Below the pieces are notes generated by a model. That model did not search any database. It was not told the origin of the DNA and saw only the letters and a program-made list of their open reading frames with translations. Below, one piece after another: positions 1 through 4,689 of a stretch of 5,868 nt of DNA. Position numbers and translations under genes: made by a program. Source of the DNA: Promethearchaeota archaeon (GTDB lineage Archaea > Asgardarchaeota > Lokiarchaeia > Sigyniarchaeales > SOKP01); the NCBI GenBank assembly GCA_030615145.1, contig JAUWZT010000210.1, forward strand, positions 1 through 5,868, written 5' to 3'. Position 1 is the stretch's first letter; every line of letters starts with the position of its first letter.

Positions 1-86
1 AAAATTATTGGACTCTATAAATAATATATTTCATAGGAAAGATTTTTAATTAACAATCTAACATAATTCTTACAGGCGAATATAAT

Positions 87-632
87 ATGGATATAAAACG
101 ACATGCAGGTGCTGATAGAGAAATACCCCATGCCCATCTATACCATACATTACTACCAGTAATATTCTGGGTAATTTGGTTTTTGGATTTGCAAGTATTT
201 CAATTAACCACGTTTTTAAACGATTACATACATTTGTTAATACGAGTACCTGTATTTATTGTAATATTTGGCATTGCCTTGGTTTTTATTTGGAAATCTC
301 ATAAACTATTATTTCAATCACATAAGCCACCAAATCAATTACAATCTGGAGGAATCCTTAGGTATGTTAGAAATCCTATGTATCTTGGGATATTATTAAT
401 CTATGTTTCTTTGATATTCTTATCTATTTCACTGATTAGCATTGTTGTATTCATCATCGTGTTTCTTGTGTATAATAAAATGGTTAATTTCGAAGAAAAT
501 ATCCTTGAAGCTAAATTTGGGGAAGAATATAAAGAATATCAGAAAAGTGTGCCCAAATGGATTCCAAACCCGTTTAAAAAGGAAAGAAATAGTTTGAGTA
601 TTTTAATAATTCGGAATTCTTCCGATTCTTAA
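87..632 (+). CDS. Isoprenylcysteine/phospholipid methyltransferase-like integral membrane protein
   Basis: This 181-residue protein probably transfers a methyl group from S-adenosylmethionine to a lipid or lipid-linked substrate in the membrane. Hydrophobic helices lie at about 21-43, 49-70 and 98-130, the last probably a helical pair. The family signature follows: RYVRNPMYLG at 92-101 (the usual RxPxY core), the acidic pair E136-E137, then FG at 144-145, Y148, Y151 and the proline-containing tail around 156-162. This order is typical of the ICMT/PEMT superfamily, and the length is normal for its small prokaryotic members. The ATG at 87 is the first one after an in-frame stop at 51-53; there is no convincing Shine-Dalgarno sequence. 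The last 15 or so residues, after the conserved proline region, are not family-like. The substrate cannot be read from the sequence: archaeal membrane lipids or prenylated molecules are possible. The family call is firm and the substrate unknown. Confidence 0.82.
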   Translation: MDIKRHAGADREIPHAHLYHTLLPVIFWVIWFLDLQVFQLTTFLNDYIHLLIRVPVFIVIFGIALVFIWKSHKLLFQSHKPPNQLQSGGILRYVRNPMYLGILLIYVSLIFLSISLISIVVFIIVFLVYNKMVNFEENILEAKFGEEYKEYQKSVPKWIPNPFKKERNSLSILIIRNSSDS

Positions 633-638
633 TTTTTT
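611..638 (+). terminator. Possible hairpin plus T-tract terminator of the methyltransferase gene
   Basis: TCGGAA at 611-616 and TTCCGA at 620-625 form a perfect 6-bp stem with a 3-nt loop. A T6 run follows at 633-638. The hairpin lies inside the last codons of the methyltransferase gene and the T-run directly follows its stop codon. In archaea the T-tract alone is usually enough for termination, so the hairpin may be coincidental. Confidence 0.3.
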
Positions 639-741
639 CAATAGTCGTTTCTATTTAATTAAAAAAATGCGAATAATATTGTCATAAGCATATTAATTTT
701 TCACGAAGATTATAATAATTTTTATTAAATCCTTTTCTAAA

Positions 742-750
742 TATAATAAA
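742..750 (+). promoter_or_regulatory. Candidate TATA box of the SDR gene
   Basis: TATAATAAA lies about 35 bases before the ATG at 783. A start site some 25 bases downstream would give a leader of about 10 nt, which fits the missing Shine-Dalgarno sequence. The whole 633-782 spacer is extremely AT-rich, so other TATA-like strings (for example around 710-725) compete. Confidence 0.25.
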
Positions 751-782
751 ATCATCTTAAATTTCTAAATGATGTTACAACT

Positions 783-1631
783 ATGAAAAAGAATTGGTAT
801 AAAAGTAAAGTGTTTGTAATTACAGGAGCGAGCGGTGATATCGGTAGCGAAGTTTGTCGTCATTTTGCTCCTTTAGGAATGAGGATGTACTTATTAGACT
901 TACCTAATTCGCCTTTAGAGGGGCTTGTAGATGAATTGAAAAAACTAGGAGTGGATTATGTGGAAGCAATTATCTTAGATGTAACAAACCGAGAACAAAT
1001 TGAAGTAGTTTTTAAAAAGATTGGTGAGAAAGAGAAGTATATTGATATCATAATTAATAATGCCGGAATTGGAAGCAAATGCTCAATAACAAATAAAGGA
1101 ACGTTTGAAGAGTACAGAAAAATAATGTCAGTAAATGTAGACGGCATGTGGCTCGTACTTCAAGCAGCTCTCCCTTACATAGGACGACCTTCTCCAACGA
1201 AAAAATACCCAGATAGAAGGGAAGGACAATTAATATTTTCTTCGAGTGCTGCGGGAAAGACCGGTGTCCCTAACATGGCAGCATACGCTATGAGTAAAAG
1301 CGCAATTATAACCTTAGCAGATTCGATTCGGTTGGAATATAAAATGAACGGCCATAAAATTGATGTAATTACTTCGGTATCCGCTCCTGCTAATACTAAA
1401 TTCTATAACACACCAGAAATGGTGAACTGGGTTAAAAGTTATCAAAAGAGAGGCTTTTTATTTAAATTTGTCGAGCCTCAAGATGTTGCTAATCGAATCT
1501 TAAAAGCTTCACGCAAACGTAAGAAAGAGGTATATGTGCCAAGATTTTGGTGGTTAATAGGCTTTCTATTCGTTTTCAGCCACGGTTTAATAGGGAACTT
1601 GCTTATAAAAATTGAGAAAATCCAGAAATAA
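783..1631 (+). CDS. Classical short-chain dehydrogenase/reductase (SDR) with hydrophobic C-terminus
   Basis: This 282-residue NAD(P)-dependent oxidoreductase has a Rossmann fold. The nucleotide-binding motif TGASGDIG is at 14-21. D39, at the end of the second strand, suggests NAD(H) rather than NADP(H). D66 contacts the adenine in this family, and NNAG is at 92-95. The catalytic tetrad is complete: N118, S155, Y168 and K172 (YAMSK). Two things are unusual. The segment after the active site, where most classical SDRs have a PG motif, reads SAPANTKF at 200-207. The C-terminus carries a basic stretch (KASRKRKK, 241-248) followed by an aromatic, hydrophobic segment at about 255-275, which could anchor the enzyme to the membrane or line a lipid-substrate site. 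Similar tails occur in SDRs acting on lipids or sterols, so a lipophilic alcohol/ketone substrate is plausible but not shown. The ATG at 783 is the only start in this frame that fits the fold; no Shine-Dalgarno sequence precedes it. Confidence 0.88.
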   Translation: MKKNWYKSKVFVITGASGDIGSEVCRHFAPLGMRMYLLDLPNSPLEGLVDELKKLGVDYVEAIILDVTNREQIEVVFKKIGEKEKYIDIIINNAGIGSKCSITNKGTFEEYRKIMSVNVDGMWLVLQAALPYIGRPSPTKKYPDRREGQLIFSSSAAGKTGVPNMAAYAMSKSAIITLADSIRLEYKMNGHKIDVITSVSAPANTKFYNTPEMVNWVKSYQKRGFLFKFVEPQDVANRILKASRKRKKEVYVPRFWWLIGFLFVFSHGLIGNLLIKIEKIQK

Positions 1632-1765
1632 GCACCAATGATAAACATATGCTTATAATAATCGTTTTTATCCAATTTAATCCCTTAATCGAAATTTTTA
1701 TAACTTTTTTAAATAATATTGTTAAGTTAATTTAAACTACATCTTATAAAAGAATTGAGTTAAAA

Positions 1766-1787
1766 TAAATCTAATAAGAGAGATTTA
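1766..1787. repeat. Inverted repeat upstream of the membrane-protein gene
   Basis: TAAATCT (1766-1772) and AGATTTA (1781-1787) are perfect inverted arms of 7 bp with an 8-nt centre. The repeat lies about 70-90 bases before the start of the membrane-protein gene. It could be an operator for a dimeric regulator or chance in AT-only DNA. The rest of the 1632-1855 spacer shows only AT-rich, promoter-like sequence. Confidence 0.25.
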
Positions 1788-1855
1788 AGTATTAGAAATG
1801 ATATGAGATTTTTAATAAACATAACTCTATTAAAAAAATAAATTTTTAAGAAAAA

Positions 1856-2824
1856 GTGTTAAAACCTATGGCTATTCAAATAAATAAAATGATCTTATAT
1901 GGGATTCTCAATGCGTTAATGTACATTGCTTTACCGCTAATTCTCTTTGAAGTAATCTCAATGATTGCACCTATGACATTTAGTCAAGAATTCAAAATTT
2001 CCATAATCATTATTGGAATTATTGGTACTGTTTTTGCCATGTTAAGGTATGCTTTTCCCAAAGACACTTCTGCGAATCGTCTTATGGCGTTTGGTTCTTC
2101 AATATACTCCGGGATTTACTTGTTTTATCTTTTCGGGGGCTTTACATCCGATGTAAAAGTAGGGACATATTCAATAAATTTACCTGCTCTTCAGGTATTT
2201 TTAGGTTTACAAGTCATAGCTTGGTTATTATTAGGTTCATCTGGGATTAAGGCATTGCAATACCTAATTGAAGCAATAGAATTACGAAAAAATAAAGAAT
2301 ATCGTGTAAAATTTAAACTTAGTCACATTTTTAAAGTATTAGGTACGATGTTAAGTCTTATCATATTTGGTTATCTTGGTAGCATTGCTTATAGTGGAAT
2401 GAATCTCGGTTTTAATTTTCACGATACATTTCCAATAGAATGGGATACAGGTGTTCTACTTCTTGATCCAAGCGATGATAATATTAGTGTCACGTTTACT
2501 TTTGATCTCGACAACCAAGGATTTTACGCTATTTATGATGTTTATATCGACGCTGAGTTTCATACAGTGGCTAGCGCGAATGAAACAGCTCTTCCTGTAG
2601 GAGTTAAAGTAGGAGAATCAATAGATACCTATTTTAGTACGTTTCATTCCTTCACAAATAATATCGATAATAACATAACAATTATAATAGACCCAACTTA
2701 TATAGAGGGATTAATTACTACAGATGCAACTTTAGCGCTTAAAATCTCATTTTCTACATTCTATGCAGCAATCCTCATTAATTTGAATGGTAGTGTTAAT
2801 GTTCCGTGGACTCACTTAATTTAA
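1856..2824 (+). CDS. Unrecognised polytopic membrane protein with C-terminal beta-rich domain
   Basis: I do not recognise a named family for this 322-residue protein. The first half is hydrophobic, with probable membrane helices at about 12-36, 47-67, 79-97, 109-131 and 160-180. A basic loop at 142-160 (LRKNKEYRVKFK...) is likely cytoplasmic. After the fifth helix, residues 185-322 are soluble and rich in alternating hydrophobic strands, Asn, Asp and Thr, with no cysteine; five helices would place this part outside the cell. The pattern SVTFTFDLDN-Q-GFYAIYDVYI at 211-231 resembles the start of an immunoglobulin-like or LEA2/WHy-type beta-sandwich, which is an inference from the pattern only. 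NxS/T sites (N209, N242, N273, N311) would allow N-glycosylation if the domain is external. The start is uncertain: the longest frame begins with GTG at 1856, while an in-frame ATG at 1868 would remove four residues. Neither has a Shine-Dalgarno sequence. A surface receptor, adhesin or cell-envelope role is conceivable but unsupported. Confidence 0.72.
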   Translation: MLKPMAIQINKMILYGILNALMYIALPLILFEVISMIAPMTFSQEFKISIIIIGIIGTVFAMLRYAFPKDTSANRLMAFGSSIYSGIYLFYLFGGFTSDVKVGTYSINLPALQVFLGLQVIAWLLLGSSGIKALQYLIEAIELRKNKEYRVKFKLSHIFKVLGTMLSLIIFGYLGSIAYSGMNLGFNFHDTFPIEWDTGVLLLDPSDDNISVTFTFDLDNQGFYAIYDVYIDAEFHTVASANETALPVGVKVGESIDTYFSTFHSFTNNIDNNITIIIDPTYIEGLITTDATLALKISFSTFYAAILINLNGSVNVPWTHLI

Positions 2825-2834
2825 CTACTAAAAA

Positions 2835-2856
2835 TTCTTCTTTCTTTTTTTATTTT
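2835..2856 (+). terminator. Pyrimidine/T-rich terminator after the membrane-protein gene
   Basis: A nearly pure T/C tract starts 11 bases after the stop codon and includes T7 at 2845-2851. No hairpin precedes it. Such T-tracts on the coding strand are the usual archaeal termination signal. It separates this gene from the selenoprotein gene downstream. Confidence 0.4.
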
Positions 2857-2913
2857 CAAGTTATAGTTTCTTATCAAAATATAAGCTAACAGCTTCTTTG
2901 AGTTACTTAATAA

Positions 2914-2920
2914 TTTATAT
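2914..2920 (+). promoter_or_regulatory. Candidate TATA box of the selenoprotein gene
   Basis: TTTATAT lies about 40 bases before the ATG at 2959, which would place transcription initiation near 2940-2945 and give a leader of roughly 15-20 nt. It belongs to a 12-base string, TTTATATCCAAT (2914-2925), repeated exactly at 4585-4596 before the alcohol dehydrogenase gene. A shorter form occurs at 1665-1675. Confidence 0.4.
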
Positions 2921-2958
2921 CCAATTACTTTAAATTTGAGAAATCTCAATTTTTTAAT

Positions 2959-3471
2959 ATGAACGACGAAGAACCGCCAAGACCTAGTGGATTACCATCG
3001 GATTCTAAAGCGCCATTATTTGACACTAAGGATATTTATGGAAACGAAATCAGCTTAAAAAAACTTCTTGATGTTTATAACGGAGTGTTAATTGATTTCT
3101 TTAGAGGAAACTGGTGAAGTCATTGCAAAAAACATTTAACGCTACTAACCGAAAATATATCTGAATTCGAGAAAAGGAATATTAAACTTATGTCAATAGC
3201 AAGCGATAGCGAAAGACTTTTATTAAAATTCAAGGAAGAAAATAATTTTGCTGTAGATTTGATATCTGATCGCGGAGCTAAGATTGCGAAAGATTACGAT
3301 GTTTACTGGTTTGCTCCCGGTGGAGGAGGGACTATAAATGTTAAACAAGCGGTACCGAGCAAATTTCTAATAAACAAGGACGGAAAGATTATTTGGACTT
3401 ATATTGGTAAAGATAAAACTGATAGGCCTTCAATAAAGATGATGACAGATATAATTGACGAAAAATTATAG
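2959..3471 (+). CDS. Peroxiredoxin-like (AhpC/TSA, thioredoxin-fold) selenoprotein with UxxC active site
   Basis: Reading TGA 3115-3117 as selenocysteine gives a continuous 170-residue protein of the AhpC/TSA redoxin family. APLFDTKDIYGNEISLKKLL at 18-37 matches the family opening (APxFxLxDxxGxxxSL). DFFRGNW at 46-52 leads directly into the active site U53-S-H-C56, where relatives have CPxC after RGxW. The middle, SIASDSERLLLKF at 79-91 and LISDRGAKIAKDYDV at 101-115, matches the usual 'SDxxxxxAxxYGV' region. P133 is the expected cis-proline (AVPSKF), and the end, DGKIIWTYIGKDKTDRPS at 141-158, is typical. There is no signal peptide or membrane helix, so it should act in the cytosol, reducing peroxides or protein disulphides with U53 attacking and C56 resolving. 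ATG 2959 is the only ATG before the next upstream in-frame stop (2911-2913). Homology runs on both sides of the TGA without a frame change, so frameshift decay is unlikely. A conventional caller would report only the fragment from ATG 3190 (M78), which lacks the active site. The exact substrate and reductant are unknown. Confidence 0.88.
3115..3117 (+). other. Recoded in-frame TGA (selenocysteine, residue 53)
   Basis: The TGA is codon 53, directly after TGG (W52) and three codons before TGC (C56). It sits exactly where this family has its peroxidatic or CxxC first cysteine, the classic position of Sec in redox proteins. No bacterial-type SECIS hairpin is evident in the 40 or so bases after the TGA. 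The five complete genes in the window end with TAA or TAG, so TGA is not used as a stop here. Alternatives are a cysteine codon mutated or misread to TGA, or a pseudogene. Confidence 0.85.
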
Positions 3472-3472
3472 A

Positions 3473-3543
3473 ATCCCTTAAGAATGACTCGTGTGTAAAA
3501 ACAATAGACGCACGATGACGAGCCCTGCAAGGTTTTAAGGGAT
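3473..3543 (+). promoter_or_regulatory. Putative SECIS element in the 3' UTR, with eukaryote-like kink-turn core
   Basis: The element begins two bases after the TAG stop of the selenoprotein gene. Helix 1 is a perfect 9-bp stem, ATCCCTTAA (3473-3481) with TTAAGGGAT (3535-3543). Helix 2 is 8 bp with one G-U, TCGTGTGT (3489-3496) with ACGCACGA (3508-3515). It is capped by the A-rich 11-nt loop 3497-3507, which starts with five unpaired A. Between the helices, ATGA (3484-3487) faces TGA (3516-3518), so G3486/A3518 and A3487/G3517 can form the tandem sheared G-A pairs of a SECIS kink-turn. This ATGA / apical AA / TGA arrangement is the eukaryotic SECIS signature, reported also for Lokiarchaeota. 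The 3' side of the internal loop is long (about 16 nt) and could hold a small CCT-GCA-AGG hairpin (3524-3532). An alternative pairing of CTCGT (3488-3492) with ACGAG (3518-3522) exists. The structure was derived by eye. Its role would be to recruit the Sec-specific elongation factor complex. Confidence 0.75.
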
Positions 3544-3551
3544 ATTACTTC

Positions 3552-3559
3552 TTTTTTTT
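3552..3559 (+). terminator. T-tract terminator of the selenoprotein transcript
   Basis: A run of eight T follows the SECIS helix by eight bases. This fits an archaeal T-tract terminator that leaves the 3' UTR element intact in the mRNA. The helix plus T-run also resembles an intrinsic terminator, so both roles may overlap. Confidence 0.5.
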
Positions 3560-3590
3560 AGATTATTAGGACTAAAATAAAATTATAAAG

Positions 3591-3597
3591 AAAAAAA
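3591..3597 (-). terminator. T-tract terminator of the hydroxyacyl-CoA dehydrogenase gene
   Basis: Seven A on the given strand read as T7 on the minus strand, 12 bases after the TAG stop of the minus-strand gene. With the opposing T8 at 3552-3559 it forms a compact two-way termination zone between the convergent genes. Confidence 0.45.
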
Positions 3598-3609
3598 TAG
3601 ATATTTTAA

Positions 3610-4431
3610 CTAATAAGTATAGAACCCCTTTCCAGATTTCCTTCCTAATTCGCCTTTATCAACCATATCTTTAAGAGCCTGCGGCGGTTTATCGTTTAGA
3701 TCTCCGCTTTCGTTATAGTAAGACATCTCGATATCCCAAACTACATCTAACCCGATTTGGTCCATCAAAGCAAAAGGTCCGTGTCCCATCCCAGTGTATA
3801 TCTTCCACGCTTGATCAACTACTTCAAAATCAGCGTGTCCACCCGCCCATATTTTCAAGCTTTCTTTTTTAATTGCACGCCATACTCGGTTAAATACAAA
3901 ACCAAAACATTCTTTTTTAACAATTAACGGCGTTATATCTATGCTTTCAACCCAATTCTTCCCTTTTTGAAAAGACTCGTCGCTTGTTTCGCTCCCTCTC
4001 ATTATGTCTGCCATAGGAGATATTGTTAAATGGTAAAAGTGGATATTCAACACTTTATCTTTTCTATTGACAGAGTTTTCAAGCTTCGATATGGGAATTG
4101 AGGAACTATTAGTCGCTATTATAGCATGTGGCGGTGCAAATTTGTCGATCTCAGAAAATATTTCTTTCTTCAAGTCCAATTTTTCTGGTATTGCTTCTAT
4201 AATTAGATCTGCATCTTTTACAGCTTCCGCAATAGTATCGTGGAATGATACATCTCCAGAAACCTTTTTTATCCTTTTTCTTCTCGCAATTTTTCTTGTG
4301 TATTTATCAAACCCTTCGGTATTTGCGTCGTACATTCGTATAGAATAATTCTTATCCGCAGTTTTTTCAACAATTTGCTTTCCCATGAAACCTATTCCAA
4401 TAATGGACACAACTTTAATTTCATCAACCAT
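3610..4431 (-). CDS. 3-hydroxyacyl-CoA dehydrogenase family protein (3-hydroxybutyryl-CoA dehydrogenase-like)
   Basis: This 273-residue NAD-dependent dehydrogenase belongs to the family that interconverts (S)-3-hydroxyacyl-CoA and 3-oxoacyl-CoA in beta-oxidation or butyrate-type fermentation. The N-terminal Rossmann domain has IGIGFMG at 11-17 (GxGxxG) and an acidic residue at the end of the second strand (D35). ADLIIEAIPE at 74-83 and ATNSSSIPISKL at 106-117 are family hallmarks, with S110 at the catalytic serine position. H131 takes the place of the catalytic histidine and N181 (FNR) that of the conserved asparagine. The C-terminal helical domain runs from about 176, includes GHGPFALMDQIGLD (216-229), and ends with the standard GRKSGKGFYTY (263-273), so the protein is complete. 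Two deviations matter. The usual HFFNP reads HFYHL (131-135), and the catalytic glutamate after it appears to be D142 (PMADIMRG). This may mark a different substrate. The ATG at 4431 follows an upstream in-frame stop closely; no Shine-Dalgarno sequence is visible. The gene is convergent with the selenoprotein gene and divergent from the alcohol dehydrogenase gene. Confidence 0.85.
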   Translation of the reverse strand: MVDEIKVVSIIGIGFMGKQIVEKTADKNYSIRMYDANTEGFDKYTRKIARRKRIKKVSGDVSFHDTIAEAVKDADLIIEAIPEKLDLKKEIFSEIDKFAPPHAIIATNSSSIPISKLENSVNRKDKVLNIHFYHLTISPMADIMRGSETSDESFQKGKNWVESIDITPLIVKKECFGFVFNRVWRAIKKESLKIWAGGHADFEVVDQAWKIYTGMGHGPFALMDQIGLDVVWDIEMSYYNESGDLNDKPPQALKDMVDKGELGRKSGKGFYTY

Positions 4432-4584
4432 TTTTTAATCTACTAATTTTTTTTAATCAAGTTACCTTTAGATTTCTCTCTTTAAGTAGTTGATAGTTTA
4501 AAAAAGTCTTCGAGCAAATTCCAATAAACAAATCTCTACAAATATGTCTAATTATTCTAATTACTCCATAAATATATATTCAAG

Positions 4585-4596
4585 TTTATATCCAAT
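4585..4596 (+). promoter_or_regulatory. TATA-like element TTTATATCCAAT in the divergent spacer
   Basis: The 258-bp spacer 4432-4689 must hold promoters for both divergent genes. TTTATAT at 4585-4591 is the best TATA-like string for the alcohol dehydrogenase, implying a leader of about 75 nt. A second candidate, TAAATATATA at 4569-4578, lies just upstream. The 12-base string is identical to the one before the selenoprotein gene (2914-2925). No clear TATA box was picked out for the minus-strand gene. Confidence 0.3.
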
Positions 4597-4672
4597 AGTT
4601 AATAATTAACTTTTTACAAGAAATCTTTCTTTAGAATTTAATTTACAAATCAAAAAAAAATATGAATTCCAC

Positions 4673-4678
4673 AAGGAG
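4673..4678 (+). promoter_or_regulatory. Shine-Dalgarno sequence of the alcohol dehydrogenase gene
   Basis: AAGGAG (extended to AAGGAGAT, 4673-4680) lies 11 bases before ATG 4690. It settles the start of the alcohol dehydrogenase. It is the only clear Shine-Dalgarno sequence in the window; the other genes seem to be leaderless or short-leadered. Confidence 0.75.
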
Positions 4679-4689
4679 ATTAGATTAAA

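Noticed and set aside
956..1147. Minus-strand open frame of 63 codons (and a similar one at 1478-1675)
   Set aside because: Both mirror the well-supported SDR gene and have no start signals or recognisable motifs.
1632..1855. Possible small RNA or tRNA in the spacer
   Set aside because: The spacer is almost purely A/T, without cloverleaf arms or a GC-rich structured segment. Only the short inverted repeat was worth recording.
2959..3117. Pseudogene or sequencing error explaining the TGA
   Set aside because: A random stop would rarely hit exactly the catalytic Cys codon. There is no frameshift, both sides keep family motifs, and a SECIS-like structure follows the gene. Not excluded without reads, but less likely.
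3118..3160. Bacterial-type SECIS directly after the TGA
   Set aside because: No stable stem-loop with a suitably spaced apical G/U could be drawn in the AT-rich stretch after the codon. The 3' UTR structure is a far better candidate.
3190..3471. A separate 93-residue gene starting at ATG 3190
   Set aside because: It is the C-terminal part of the selenoprotein. The reading frame continues upstream through the TGA to ATG 2959 with clear redoxin homology, and no promoter or ribosome site precedes 3190.
4067..4348. Plus-strand open frame of 93 codons
   Set aside because: It lies entirely inside the hydroxyacyl-CoA dehydrogenase gene on the other strand and shows no family motif.
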